From contig JAGNKY010000004.1 in NCBI GenBank assembly GCA_017999895.1, positions 62,001 to 126,000 on the forward strand: a DNA stretch of 64,000 nucleotides. The letters are read 5' to 3'. This stretch comes from Bacteroidales bacterium (GTDB lineage Bacteria > Bacteroidota > Bacteroidia > Bacteroidales > VadinHA17). The notes beneath the pieces were generated by a model. It was not told where the DNA came from. It made no database searches and was given only the letters and a program-made list of their open reading frames with translations. This document shows, one piece after another, positions 1 through 9,169 of the stretch (its first letter is position 1; each line of letters begins with the position of its first letter). Made by a program: the position numbers and the translations under genes.

Positions 1-189
1 GTTAAGTTGTTCAATGGCTTCATTTGCTGCCTGTTCATCTGGCATTTCCACAAAACCATAGCGCTTAGAAGAACCTGTCCTTTTGTCAACGATAACTTTT
101 GATGAAGTTACTTCTCCAAATCTGCTGAAAAGTTCTTCAAGATCTTCACTCGTTGTCTTTGAACTGAGTTTGGCTACAAAAATATTCAT
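1..189 (-). CDS. RRM-domain RNA-binding protein, N-terminal part
   Basis: The reading frame starts at the ATG at 189 on the minus strand and stays open to the window edge, giving 63 residues. They form most of one RNA-recognition motif. RNP2 is at the very N-terminus (IFVAKL, residues 3-8) and RNP1 is KRYGFVEM (about 43-50). Such short single-RRM proteins are abundant in Bacteroidota and bind single-stranded RNA; their targets are mostly unknown. A near-consensus promoter lies 70-100 bp upstream. The C-terminus is outside the window. Confidence 0.87.
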   Translation of the reverse strand, partial: MNIFVAKLSSKTTSEDLEELFSRFGEVTSSKVIVDKRTGSSKRYGFVEMPDEQAANEAIEQLN

Positions 190-259
190 CTGAAAATAAT
201 TAAAAATAAATGAAATAGATACGTTATGATAAATACATTTTATTAAATGCATATCATAA

Positions 260-290
260 CAAAGTTACTATTTTTTTGGTGTAATACAAA
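260..290 (-). promoter_or_regulatory. Bacteroidota-type promoter of the RRM gene
   Basis: On the minus strand TTTG (290-287) is followed after exactly 19 bp by TAACTTTG (267-260). This matches the -33 TTTG / -7 TAnnTTTG consensus of the Bacteroidota primary sigma factor. It predicts a leader of about 65 nt before the ATG at 189. It is the best-formed promoter I found in the window. Confidence 0.7.
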
Positions 291-584
291 ATACGATTTT
301 TTCTAATCTTACATAATATAATATTCAATAAATTTATTCAACACTTTCATATTTTAAAAATAATTCTCCATTATCCTACTTTACCCTTTATTTTTTATTT
401 TAGTTGTATTATTATGATAATAAACAGGATATAATGACAGCCCATAATTTTATTACGAACAGCGGCGCAAAAAACCTGCAGGAAAGATGTTTATTATCCA
501 ACAGGGCAATTATGTTTCTGATGAACTTGTTCTTCGGATAGTTCACAATTCTTTTTACCAAGATTCTTTCGCAGTGGCGTATAA
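291..584. other. A+T-rich intergenic DNA, no gene seen
   Basis: No convincing coding frame or RNA structure is visible. The left part is very A+T-rich. From about 421 the base composition is more mixed and looks like decayed coding sequence leading into the relic at 585-707. A stretch near 446-475 resembles DNA just inside the right end of the IS at 63 kb, but too weakly to call an IS end. Confidence 0.4.
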
Positions 585-707
585 ATGGCTGAGATTGTTT
601 ACGATGCCACGGTACATTTTTGCGATAAATACATAAACATTCGTTCCCGCACTCACGACCAGATGGTACAGGCCGCCAGAAGCGGCTCAGAAGAAATTTT
701 TAAATGA
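585..707 (+). pseudogene. Relic of a four-helix-bundle (suffix-domain) protein gene
   Basis: A 40-codon frame (ATG 585, TGA 705-707) encodes a peptide with the core of the Bacteroidota four-helix-bundle suffix-domain family: IVYDATVHFCDKY, then RSRTHDQMVQAARSG. Full-length members are several times longer, and the expected continuation after the RSG motif (typically KQNI-EG) is replaced by an early stop. A second relic with the same core lies at 42877-42963. The family is of unknown function and is related to small helical proteins encoded in 23S rRNA intervening sequences. Confidence 0.7.
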
Positions 708-766
708 GTACATGAATCTTCCTGATATCTATGGAATTTCATACCAGAAAAGATATCATTCAATCC

Positions 767-2188
767 TTATAGATTCTTTATCTCATTCACCAGATTCTGA
801 AGGACGACTTTTGCATCGCCGAACAACATTCTGGTCTTATCATTGTAGAACAGAGGGTTATCTATAGCCGCGTATCCTTTACCCATACCGCGTTTTATTA
901 CAATAATATTTTTAGCTTCTCTCACTTTCACTACAGGCATGCCGTATATAGGGCTTGACGGATCATCCTCCGCCGCAGGATTGACCACATCGTTGGCTCC
1001 TATCACAACAACGACATCAGTGTTGGGCAAATCGGGATTTATCTCATCGCTCTCGATCAGTTTATCATAAGGAACATCGGCCTCGGCAAGCAAAACATTC
1101 ATGTGCCCGGGCATCCTTCCCGCTACCGGATGGATGGCATATTTTACCTCGACGCCCTTTTCCTCGAGCAACTTATCGAGCTCATGACAAACGTGCTGCG
1201 CCTGTGCAACTGCCAGCCCATAGCCTGGAACAATGACCACCTTTTTCGAGTAACTAAGCAGAACCGCAGCATCGGCCACAGTAATTTCCTTTATTACACC
1301 GCTCGTTTCGACTCCCTTCCCTCCACCGCCATAAATTCCGGCTATGACATTGAACAGGGATCTGTTCATCGCTTTGCACATCAGTATTGTCAGAATAGTT
1401 CCTGCAGAACCTACAAGTATGCCTCCTGTAAGCATAGCTTGATTGTTATACAGAAAACCTCCCATAGCTGCAGCCACACCTGTAAAACTATTAAGAAGCG
1501 ATATCACCACAGGCATGTCGGCACCTCCAATTGGCATTACAAATAAAACTCCGTAAAGCGCCGAAATGCCGAACATTATATATACGAATGGCATCAATTC
1601 AGCACTTGCACTGGCCTTACTGGTCATAATAAAGACTATAAATCCAATAAGTACCGCAAGAAAAATTAAATTCACATACCTGATTGCTTTCACTCTCAGA
1701 TCGCCTATCCAGCCGTCGAGCTTACCAAATGCTATCATACTTCCTGCAAAAGATATAGTCCCTATCATCAACCCCAGCAGAATCGAAAGAACATGTCCGT
1801 TTGCCATTCCACTACGGGCTATCAAAGCTGGACTTATATGCGGGAATTCCATTAAAGATATCAATGCAGCGGCAGCACCGCCCATACCGTTAAAAAAAGA
1901 TACAAGCTGAGGCATGGCAGTCATCTTTACCCTTTTCGCTATCAACCACCCGATAACCGTTCCAAGAGCCATAGCGGTAATTATCCAGCCAATATTTCCT
2001 ATATGTTTACCATCCTTTTCGTGAAAGAGCAATGTTGCCAGAATTGCAAGACCCATCCCTATTGCAGCAATAAAATTCCCCCTTCGTGCCGTATCGGGAT
2101 GGCTCAGCATCTTTAAACCGATGATGAACATTACTGAAGAAATAATATAGGTAGTCTCAAGAATTCCTAAAGTGAATGTCTGACTCAT
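767..2188 (-). CDS. pntB: NAD(P) transhydrogenase, beta subunit
   Basis: PntB carries half of the membrane domain and the NADP(H)-binding domain III of proton-translocating transhydrogenase. The enzyme reduces NADP+ with NADH at the expense of the proton gradient. The 473 residues match the usual length of about 460-480. About the first 290 contain roughly nine hydrophobic helices. The C-terminal Rossmann-like domain has the fingerprint GYGLAVAQ (about 320-327) and the conserved VIGANDVVNPAA segment. It is last in the operon pntAA-pntAB-pntB, 19 bp after pntAB, in the three-polypeptide arrangement known from Rhodospirillum rubrum. NADPH supply for biosynthesis is the expected role. Confidence 0.97.
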   Translation of the reverse strand: MSQTFTLGILETTYIISSVMFIIGLKMLSHPDTARRGNFIAAIGMGLAILATLLFHEKDGKHIGNIGWIITAMALGTVIGWLIAKRVKMTAMPQLVSFFNGMGGAAAALISLMEFPHISPALIARSGMANGHVLSILLGLMIGTISFAGSMIAFGKLDGWIGDLRVKAIRYVNLIFLAVLIGFIVFIMTSKASASAELMPFVYIMFGISALYGVLFVMPIGGADMPVVISLLNSFTGVAAAMGGFLYNNQAMLTGGILVGSAGTILTILMCKAMNRSLFNVIAGIYGGGGKGVETSGVIKEITVADAAVLLSYSKKVVIVPGYGLAVAQAQHVCHELDKLLEEKGVEVKYAIHPVAGRMPGHMNVLLAEADVPYDKLIESDEINPDLPNTDVVVVIGANDVVNPAAEDDPSSPIYGMPVVKVREAKNIIVIKRGMGKGYAAIDNPLFYNDKTRMLFGDAKVVLQNLVNEIKNL

Positions 2189-2207
2189 TTAATTTTTATC
2201 TAAAAGG

Positions 2208-2513
2208 TTATTTTTTCTTTTTCTTAAACATTTCGAGCATGCGGTCGGTAACCACAAACCCTCCGACAACGTTGAGCGTTCCGAGGACAACTACCAGAAA
2301 ACCGAGAATCATCGAACCTGTAGTATCGGCATGACCCATAACAATTATGGCGCCTATAATGACCACTCCGTGGATTGCATTTGCTCCCGACATCAACGGA
2401 GTATGAAGAATTGCCGGAACATGGCTTATAACCTCTATGCCGAGAAAAATCGAAAGAATTACAAGAAAAATTGCTTCCCTGTGTTCAAGAATAAATGCAA
2501 AAAAACTTTCCAT
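2208..2513 (-). CDS. pntAB: NAD(P) transhydrogenase, alpha-2 membrane subunit
   Basis: This 101-residue protein is the separate membrane part of the alpha subunit, fused to PntA in E. coli. It has three hydrophobic helices. The second carries the conserved GIEVISHVPAILHTPLMSG stretch (about 25-43) and the third segment leads into NAIHGVVIIGAI. It ends in a lysine-rich cytosolic tail (FKKKKK). It sits between pntAA (10 bp gap) and pntB. With PntB it forms the proton channel. Confidence 0.95.
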   Translation of the reverse strand: MESFFAFILEHREAIFLVILSIFLGIEVISHVPAILHTPLMSGANAIHGVVIIGAIIVMGHADTTGSMILGFLVVVLGTLNVVGGFVVTDRMLEMFKKKKK

Positions 2514-2523
2514 TTATGTAGAT

Positions 2524-3651
2524 TTATTGAATATTTAGCATTTGTTTTATTCTCTGACTTACATATTGTCCGTTATGGACTGCGGTTGTCCCATTGATAA
2601 TAGCATCGTCAAGATTAATTACAAGATTATTCTCTTTATCGAGAAGTATCCTGAGCAGGTTTATAATGTTCGAACCGAACATTTTGCTTGCATCTGAAGG
2701 CATGTCGGAGGGGTAATCCGATTTTCCGATGATAGTCACACCGTTCTCGATTACGGTCTCTCCATTAACCGTAAGCTCACAATTACCTCCGGTTGATGCG
2801 GCCAGATCGATTATTATCGAGCCTGGTTTCATTTGTTTAACAGTCTCTTTCAAAACCAGCACAGGTGCCTTTTTACCGGGAATTTGAGCAGTACCGATTA
2901 TTACATCGGCTGCTCTTGCATGTTCCTTTATAAGAGCCTGCTGCTTCATCTTGAACTCTTCAGTCTGCTCAGCCGCATAGCCTCCTGCCGAAGCATCTTC
3001 TATCGCACCTTCCACCTCGATGAATCTTCCTCCAAGACTTTTCACCTCTTCTTTCACGGCCGACCGCACGTCGAACACTTCAACTACTGCACCTAATTTA
3101 CGGGCAATCGCAACCGCCTGCAATCCAGCAACACCGGCACCGAGAATTAGAACTTTAGCAGGCCTGATCGTTCCTGCCGCCGTCATGAACATCGGGAAAA
3201 ACCGCGGCAACAAAAATGCAGCATGAAGTACGGCTTTATAACCCGAAACAGTTGCCATCGACGACAGAATATCCATTGCCTGTGCACGGGTTGTGCGTGG
3301 AATAAGGTCGAGAGCCAGAACAGTCAATCCCTGCTGTCTTGCTCTCTCAAGCCAATCACGGTTTTCTAACGGATTCACTATCGAGCATATCACCTGTCCT
3401 TTTCTGAAAAGCCGCATATCATCATTCGGAAGATTAACTGATAAAAGAATATCTGATTTTTCAAGTACTATCTCTCTGCTGTTCATCGAAGCACCTGATG
3501 AAACATAATCATCATCGGAAGCATAAGCCCTTTCACCTGCCCCTTTTTCAACAAAAACTTCAACTCCCCACCTTTTTATAACTGCAACTTCGCCCGGAAG
3601 CATGGCTACTCTTTTCTCATTGCCGGCTTCCTTTAAAATACCAATAATCAT
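2524..3651 (-). CDS. pntAA: NAD(P) transhydrogenase, alpha-1 soluble subunit
   Basis: This is domain I of transhydrogenase, the NAD(H)-binding soluble subunit, 375 residues, which is the usual length. The N-terminal half is alanine-dehydrogenase/PntA-like (MIIGILKEAGNEKRVAMLP). The dinucleotide fold begins near residue 166 with LILGAGVAGLQA. The RTTRAQAMDILSSMA segment corresponds to the loop that closes over NAD. It is first in the pnt operon. About 75 bp of A+T-rich DNA separates it from the peptidase gene upstream, so the promoter probably lies there. Confidence 0.96.
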   Translation of the reverse strand: MIIGILKEAGNEKRVAMLPGEVAVIKRWGVEVFVEKGAGERAYASDDDYVSSGASMNSREIVLEKSDILLSVNLPNDDMRLFRKGQVICSIVNPLENRDWLERARQQGLTVLALDLIPRTTRAQAMDILSSMATVSGYKAVLHAAFLLPRFFPMFMTAAGTIRPAKVLILGAGVAGLQAVAIARKLGAVVEVFDVRSAVKEEVKSLGGRFIEVEGAIEDASAGGYAAEQTEEFKMKQQALIKEHARAADVIIGTAQIPGKKAPVLVLKETVKQMKPGSIIIDLAASTGGNCELTVNGETVIENGVTIIGKSDYPSDMPSDASKMFGSNIINLLRILLDKENNLVINLDDAIINGTTAVHNGQYVSQRIKQMLNIQ

Positions 3652-3725
3652 ATTGCTCTAATTAATGTATGCCTGTTTAAGGCTGCCAAAATAAATAAAA
3701 AATCACAAGAAAATAATTCATTCAC

Positions 3726-5891
3726 TTACTGATTCCCGAAAAAATTCGAAAGCCAGAAATTATTTCTTTCATTGGCAGTGTGAAGGGCCTTTGCTCCGCC
3801 CCATCCATGCCGCGCATTAGGGTAAAGCATAAACTGAAAAGTCTTACCTTCATCCTGAAGCCTCGAAATCAAATATATTGAATTTTGCATGTGGACATTG
3901 TCATCCATATCACCATGATTCAAATAAAGTTTCCCTTTATAGTTTTTTACGAAAGTAAGTGTCGAACTTTCTTTATATCCTTCGGGATTATCTTCAGGTT
4001 TATCCATATATCTTTCTGTATAGATATCATCATATAACCTCCAGTCTGTAACGGATGAGCCTGCAAAACCATGTGTCCAGTAATCGGCTCCTTTTGTGAG
4101 AGCCAGACATGTCATATAACCACCGTATGAAGAGCCCGTTATTCCGATTTTTTCAGTATCAACGAAAGATTTAGTTCTAAGCCATCTCACAGCATCAGCA
4201 TAATCGAGTATTTCCCATTTGCCCAGGTTTCTGTATAAATAATCCATTCCTTTTTTCCCAAAATGACCCGACCCGCGGTGATCGACCGTAAAAGTGATTA
4301 TACCATTCTGGGCATACCATGAAGGATTGGTGCCCTGCCATCTGTTGACAACGTTTTCTGAACCCGGGCCGCCATATATCGTAAAAACAACCGGATATTT
4401 TCTCGTCTCATCAAAATTGACAGGATAGGTAATTATAGCAGGCATATTGAAAAGTCCATCCGATGTCATTATTTTAATCATTTCGGCTCGTGAATTCCTG
4501 GCCGGGTCGAAAAGATACTTTTCAAATTTATATATTTCCCTTACAAATTTCCCTTTTTTATCGTAAGCTACAATCGAGCCAGGAGTGGTTATATTATTCC
4601 ATGTATCTATAAAATAACTTCCTTTTGGAGAAATAGATACTAAGTGAGTGCCAGGTTCCCTTGTTATCTGAATAAGGTTTTTACCATCGAGACCCACCCG
4701 GAAAAAGTGATTATCGGTTGATTCTGGTCCGGTACCTGTGAAGTAAATCAGTTTTGCATTTTCATCCACCATTGCCAATCCGTTTACACGCCAATTAACG
4801 TTAGTTATTTGTGAGATTAGCTTTCCATCCCAGCCATATAAATAAAGATTTTCCCAGTCGGTCTTGTAGCTTCTGACGATAAAGCCCGATCCGTTTTTCA
4901 TTACATAAATGTCTTCGAAAAAATCAACCCAGCTATTTCGTTTCTCAGAGTATATTTCAGTATAATTTCCTGTTGCAGGATCAGCAAGTATGAAGCGCAT
5001 GTCGTTCTGGTCGCGGTTAAGTACCTGAATTGCAAGTCCGTTTCCATCGGGTTTCCAGAACGGCCATGCTATATACTGATCAACATCGTCGTCAGTTTTA
5101 ACCCATGTTATGGAAGAATTCGTAATATCAGCTATCCCCATTTTCACCTTAGGATTCGGGTCTCCTGCCTTGGGGTAAGGAGTAACTTCAAGCTTCCCGT
5201 GTATGCCGTCAGGTTCATCAAGTCTGTTGAGTGTGAATACAGGCACCTGAGTCTCATCTGTTCTCAGAAATGCTATTCTTTTGCTATCGGGCGACCACCA
5301 GAACGCCGCATAACGACTTGGCCTGCCAAGAATTTCTTCCATATAAACCCACGATGCGTAACCGTTGTAAATCCTGTCGGTAGCATCTTTAGTGAGCCTT
5401 ATCTCATTAAAATTCAAAAGGTCATAAACATACAGGTCTTTATTCTTTGTGTAAGCCAGTTTCAAGCCGTCGGGTGAAAATCTGATATTTACTTCCTCAT
5501 CAGGGTCGGAAGTAAGCCGGCGTATTTCACTGAAGCCCAATTTAAAGAAGTAAAGATCATTTTCTCTAATAAGAACAACACTATTGCCATCCGGACTTAA
5601 AATATCGTTCATTCCCAGTTTATTTCCGGAAGGAAGCGATTCATTCAGTATTTCCTCATGCGTTTTGGGGGGTGTATAAGGAATACTTTTGCCGCTTTTC
5701 ACATCTACATTGAGAGTTACCGGACGGTTTTCCGAATCATAAGTCTGAAAGATGAAGTGAGTATCATCAATCCAGCCGGTTACCCGATGTGCTCCGCCAG
5801 AACCTCTCTGTAACTGAGCATCCGACCGGAACGAAAAAACGGATTCCAGAAAAATTAAAAAGATGAGAGATAGAATTCTTAAAGATTTCAT
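3726..5891 (-). CDS. S9 family peptidase, dipeptidyl-peptidase IV type
   Basis: This 721-residue exported serine peptidase probably removes N-terminal dipeptides, typically X-Pro, from peptides in the periplasm. A signal peptide spans about residues 1-25. The N-terminal two thirds is a beta-propeller with repeats such as SPDG(N/L) and WSPDSKRIAFLR. The C-terminal third is the alpha/beta-hydrolase domain. The nucleophile is in GSSYGG (Ser about 588), the acid in HGDMDDNVH (Asp about 661) and the His in ARHGWGG (about 693). A glutamate-containing YMEEI motif in the propeller fits the pair that binds the substrate N-terminus in DPP IV. It appears to be a single gene. Assignment to DPP IV rather than another S9B member is by motif only. 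Confidence 0.93.
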   Translation of the reverse strand: MKSLRILSLIFLIFLESVFSFRSDAQLQRGSGGAHRVTGWIDDTHFIFQTYDSENRPVTLNVDVKSGKSIPYTPPKTHEEILNESLPSGNKLGMNDILSPDGNSVVLIRENDLYFFKLGFSEIRRLTSDPDEEVNIRFSPDGLKLAYTKNKDLYVYDLLNFNEIRLTKDATDRIYNGYASWVYMEEILGRPSRYAAFWWSPDSKRIAFLRTDETQVPVFTLNRLDEPDGIHGKLEVTPYPKAGDPNPKVKMGIADITNSSITWVKTDDDVDQYIAWPFWKPDGNGLAIQVLNRDQNDMRFILADPATGNYTEIYSEKRNSWVDFFEDIYVMKNGSGFIVRSYKTDWENLYLYGWDGKLISQITNVNWRVNGLAMVDENAKLIYFTGTGPESTDNHFFRVGLDGKNLIQITREPGTHLVSISPKGSYFIDTWNNITTPGSIVAYDKKGKFVREIYKFEKYLFDPARNSRAEMIKIMTSDGLFNMPAIITYPVNFDETRKYPVVFTIYGGPGSENVVNRWQGTNPSWYAQNGIITFTVDHRGSGHFGKKGMDYLYRNLGKWEILDYADAVRWLRTKSFVDTEKIGITGSSYGGYMTCLALTKGADYWTHGFAGSSVTDWRLYDDIYTERYMDKPEDNPEGYKESSTLTFVKNYKGKLYLNHGDMDDNVHMQNSIYLISRLQDEGKTFQFMLYPNARHGWGGAKALHTANERNNFWLSNFFGNQ

Positions 5892-5994
5892 AGTTTAAAA
5901 AATAACATATTACAATCAGGCAATATAAAGAAACAAAAATATTCAATTCCAGAAAAATTAAAAAAGATACTTTAAACTTTCAGTGAGACACTCG

Positions 5995-6069
5995 TGGGGC
6001 GTACTGGAGTCGAACCAGTGACCTCTTGTCTGTCAAACAAGCGCTCTTAACCAACTGAGCTAACGTCCC
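5995..6069 (-). tRNA. tRNA-Val (anticodon GAC)
   Basis: A 75-nt cloverleaf is readable on the minus strand: acceptor arm GGGACGT/ACGCCCC, D stem GCTC/GAGC, anticodon stem CTTGT/ACAAG with loop TTGACAG (anticodon GAC), a 5-nt variable loop, and T stem ACTGG/CCAGT with loop TTCGACT. The discriminator is A, and CCA is not encoded (ACGA follows), as in many Bacteroidota. The acceptor stem has one A-C mismatch at the fourth pair. A polypurine stretch on the minus strand precedes the 5' end. Confidence 0.93.
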
Positions 6070-6443
6070 TTTTTTATCCTTTTTATTTATTTTCTCCTAC
6101 CCTGTCATCCGCCTGCTGGCGGACTAATTTCATTGGCTTTCTTCAATTAAAAGTTCAGTTACAAAAATAACATTTTAATTTAAAACCGTAGATTCATCAT
6201 AAACTTTCGAATGTTGTCAAATAAATCTTTCTCAGCACATATATTTGAAATTATTGAATCACCGGCTAAAGATACTTTAGAATAAATCAGGAATTTAAGT
6301 AATTAAATAGAATAAAAAATCAATTATCTTCATCACTGCTATCAAATATGACAGTTAACAATTTAGGCCTGATTATTGCAGGAATAAATCATAAAGAATA
6401 AAAAATATTTTTGGTTGAGATTATTTGATTAAAAAGGCAAAGG
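6070..6443. other. Intergenic region with a GGCGGA inverted repeat
   Basis: This region of about 370 bp lies between the tRNA (minus) and the TPR gene (plus). At 6108-6123 it has a near-palindrome, TCCGCC-TGCT-GGCGGA. A perfect version occurs at 55436-55451, suggesting a small dispersed hairpin. The rest is A+T-rich and should contain the TPR promoter, but no clear TAnnTTTG was found. AAAGGA just before the ATG at 6444 is a weak ribosome binding site. Confidence 0.5.
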
Positions 6444-8675
6444 ATGGATGTAAAGAAGGCCATCGGGCAATACAAGACGATATGCAGACTTATTGCTGAA
6501 AAGAAAGTAAAGCAAAGTCTCGATATTCTTAGTTCTATGATATCTTCGACAACTTCCGGACAATTTCGCGATGAGCTCGAAAATCTTACAATTGCTTATC
6601 GTAACCTATTACAGTACACTATTGAAGGAGTTAAAGATCCTGAACGAGACAAGATTTATAAAATATTACTAAAATCAATACTTAATCTTGCCGACCGTGT
6701 TAAACAAGACATATTGTCATATTATTCCGGATGGTACACATACTGGCTCAAGCAGCAGGTTGAAAAGGAATACAGGTTAAGCGGAAAAACAATCATTGAA
6801 ACTGTTGACGATCTTCTTTTCAAACAGGAACTGGATGAATGGCTTAAGCTTTCATCTGAAATAATTCCGGATCCTGATTCTGAAATTTCAAGAAAACATA
6901 AGCAACTTATAAGTAATATCTTCAATCACTTATGGCTTTCCGATACTTATGGTGAAGCGGAAGAGAGTCTGATTTCTATAATCAGGAAGTCGGGTAAATT
7001 CAGATGGTATGAGATATCTATTTTTGTCAGTGCCGTAACATTAAGTCTTTTAAGATTCTGGCAGGCCGAGAAAGTATTTTATCTATTGGATTTCTATGAA
7101 GACGGACAGGAGCAGATATGCGAAAGGGCACTTGTTGGCCTTGCGCTTTGCCTGCATTACTATGACGACCGGGTGTCCCTTTATCCGGAAATTCTTAACA
7201 AAATAAGAAAACTAGGGCAAAGTAAAAGATTTTGTGAGCATTGTAAAATAATTGTGCTTCAAGCTATAAGATCAAGGGAGACAGAAAACCTGAGTAAAAG
7301 GCTTAATGAGGAAATACTGCCGAAAGTTGCCGAACTCCGATCAATACTTGATGAAAAGCTCGACCTTGATAACATTCTCCCGAATGAAGTCAGGGATGAT
7401 AAAAACCCCAACTGGTCGGAAATATTCAAAGGTAAGGATGAGATATTCAAAACCATGGAAGAGCTGACAAACCTGCAGATAGAAGGATCGGACGTTTATA
7501 TGTCGGCATTTGCAAACCTTAAACATTTCGATTTCTTCAAGGAATTTCAGAACTGGTTCATGCCTTTTTATCCCGAGCATGAAGCTGTTGATGTTATTTT
7601 TACCGATGAGGTGCTTGGGTCGGGTACAAATGAACTTGCAGAAGCATTATATAAAACGCCCTTTATCTGCAATTCTGACAAATACTCTCTTCTACTTAAC
7701 CTTAAATATTTACCGGCTTCTCAAAAATCAATGATGCTAAAAGTTTTCAGAATGGAACTTGAAGGACTCGAGCAATTGAATTCCGATGAAACGGCAACCG
7801 ACCCTTATAGACCTTTCCGGATCATTGTAACCCAATATATGCAGGATCTTTACCGCTTTTTTAAACTTTCGCCTTATAAAAGGGATTTTGAAGATCTTTT
7901 TACCGGAAAGCTTGACATTTACAACTCACAATTTTTTCGGACTGCCTGTTCGGATCTGGAATCAGAAGCTTTACTGGCCGATTATCTCTTCAATAAGAAC
8001 TTTTATGACGATGCTCTTGAGCTTTATCTGCGACAAATTGAAAGAAAGCCTGACGATTCACAATTATATGAAAAGACCGGGTATTGCTATCAGCAGGCAG
8101 GAATGTATGAGGAGGCTCTCGATTATTACCGTAAAGCCGAACTGATTTCATCCAATGTATGGACAATAAAAAAGATCGGCCTTTGTCTTCGTCGTCTGGG
8201 CCATTATCGGGAATCACTGGAATATTATCTCCAGGCCTCTGAAATAGAACCAGATAATATTCATACATTGATTATGATAGCTCATTGTTATCTGGATCTC
8301 AAAGAGTATGAAGAAGCTTTGAAATATTATTTCAGGGTGGAGTATATGAATCCAGGTAATATAAAGGTTCTCAGGCCGATAGCGTGGTGTTATTTTGCTC
8401 TGGGAAAACTTGAAGAATCTCTGAAGTATTATGACCGGCTTTCGGCAGAAAACCTGAATGCTCACGATCAGATAAATAAAGGGCATCTTGCGTTTTGCAT
8501 GGGCCAAAAAAAAGAAGCTGCCAATTATTATAAACTGGGACTTGGCAGTGGAAAAATTTCAATGGATGATTTTTTGCGTATTTTCAACGACGACAAGCTA
8601 TTACTGATAAAGAACGGGGTGAATCCTGACGATATTCCAATTTTGCTCGATTATCTTTTTTACATTCTTGTATGA
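6444..8675 (+). CDS. Large tetratricopeptide-repeat protein, function unknown
   Basis: A 743-residue protein without signal peptide or obvious membrane segment, so probably cytoplasmic. About residues 1-500 are helical and not assignable to a family. From about 505 to 690 there are five or six tetratricopeptide repeats with the usual G-Y/A-Y-P spacing, e.g. YEKTGYCYQQAGMYEEALDYY and EYEEALKYYFRVEYMNPGN. TPR arrays bind other proteins, and no partner gene is adjacent. Its last 16 bp overlap the end of the convergent Spy-like gene. Similar long TPR proteins are common in Bacteroidales, but I know of no assigned role. Confidence 0.88.
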   Translation: MDVKKAIGQYKTICRLIAEKKVKQSLDILSSMISSTTSGQFRDELENLTIAYRNLLQYTIEGVKDPERDKIYKILLKSILNLADRVKQDILSYYSGWYTYWLKQQVEKEYRLSGKTIIETVDDLLFKQELDEWLKLSSEIIPDPDSEISRKHKQLISNIFNHLWLSDTYGEAEESLISIIRKSGKFRWYEISIFVSAVTLSLLRFWQAEKVFYLLDFYEDGQEQICERALVGLALCLHYYDDRVSLYPEILNKIRKLGQSKRFCEHCKIIVLQAIRSRETENLSKRLNEEILPKVAELRSILDEKLDLDNILPNEVRDDKNPNWSEIFKGKDEIFKTMEELTNLQIEGSDVYMSAFANLKHFDFFKEFQNWFMPFYPEHEAVDVIFTDEVLGSGTNELAEALYKTPFICNSDKYSLLLNLKYLPASQKSMMLKVFRMELEGLEQLNSDETATDPYRPFRIIVTQYMQDLYRFFKLSPYKRDFEDLFTGKLDIYNSQFFRTACSDLESEALLADYLFNKNFYDDALELYLRQIERKPDDSQLYEKTGYCYQQAGMYEEALDYYRKAELISSNVWTIKKIGLCLRRLGHYRESLEYYLQASEIEPDNIHTLIMIAHCYLDLKEYEEALKYYFRVEYMNPGNIKVLRPIAWCYFALGKLEESLKYYDRLSAENLNAHDQINKGHLAFCMGQKKEAANYYKLGLGSGKISMDDFLRIFNDDKLLLIKNGVNPDDIPILLDYLFYILV

Positions 8676-9166
8676 TCTACAGTGTCGTGCCTCTGCCTCT
8701 CATACCTCTGCCTGTCAAATTCTGGTGGTGGTCCCTGTGGAATCCTTCGCATCTGTTCCATCCCAGGTCTGAATCTCAAAGAATCATCAGGTCTCCGTCT
8801 GTCGTTTCGTATCATATTCATTCTTCTCTGTTCAAATTCCCTTAAACGGTCAATCTGTTCTTTAGTAAGATTCGGTTCAACTTCTTTCCAGAACTCTTTA
8901 AACAAAGAATCAACTTTTCTTTTGAATTCACTCTGAATCTCTTTGTTGGCCTTTGCATACTTCGAAATTATAACATCAAGCGTTTTTGATTGGTTTTCGT
9001 CCGGTTTTATAATATTATAAAAGCCGTCACGAAAAAATCTTTCGTCAGAAAAAAACATCCTGAGAGGTTTTAAACGATGTGAACGTAACTGACCGGAAAC
9101 CAGAATGCCGAGTAAAAAACCTATTAAAAGGGTAATTATTGTTAGTATTATTGCCTTAGTTTTCAT
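8660..9166 (-). CDS. Spy/CpxP-like periplasmic protein with N-terminal anchor
   Basis: This 168-residue protein has an N-terminal membrane or signal segment (about 5-25) followed by an all-helical, highly charged region. The spacing of EIQSEFKRKVDSLFKEFWKE and LTKEQIDRLREFEQRR resembles the LTxxQ motifs of the Spy/CpxP/heavy-metal-sensor fold. The C-terminal 40 residues are rich in R, P, Q and D and probably disordered. It is third in an operon after an ECF sigma factor and a small membrane protein, so a role in envelope-stress sensing is likely. It could be either effector or sensor of the sigma factor. Its 3' end overlaps the convergent TPR gene by 16 bp. Confidence 0.75.
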   Translation of the reverse strand: MKTKAIILTIITLLIGFLLGILVSGQLRSHRLKPLRMFFSDERFFRDGFYNIIKPDENQSKTLDVIISKYAKANKEIQSEFKRKVDSLFKEFWKEVEPNLTKEQIDRLREFEQRRMNMIRNDRRRPDDSLRFRPGMEQMRRIPQGPPPEFDRQRYERQRHDTVDHTRM

Positions 9167-9169
9167 TTA

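Noticed and set aside
446..475. Similarity to DNA near the right end of the IS at 63.06-63.09 kb (shared CGGCGC followed by A run)
   Set aside because: Agreement is only about 25 of 30 positions with gaps in low-complexity DNA, and no terminal inverted repeat is present.
1103..1546. Plus-strand frame of 147 codons opposite pntB
   Set aside because: It is antisense to a well-conserved gene, rich in Cys, His and Ser as expected of shadow translation, and has no family features.
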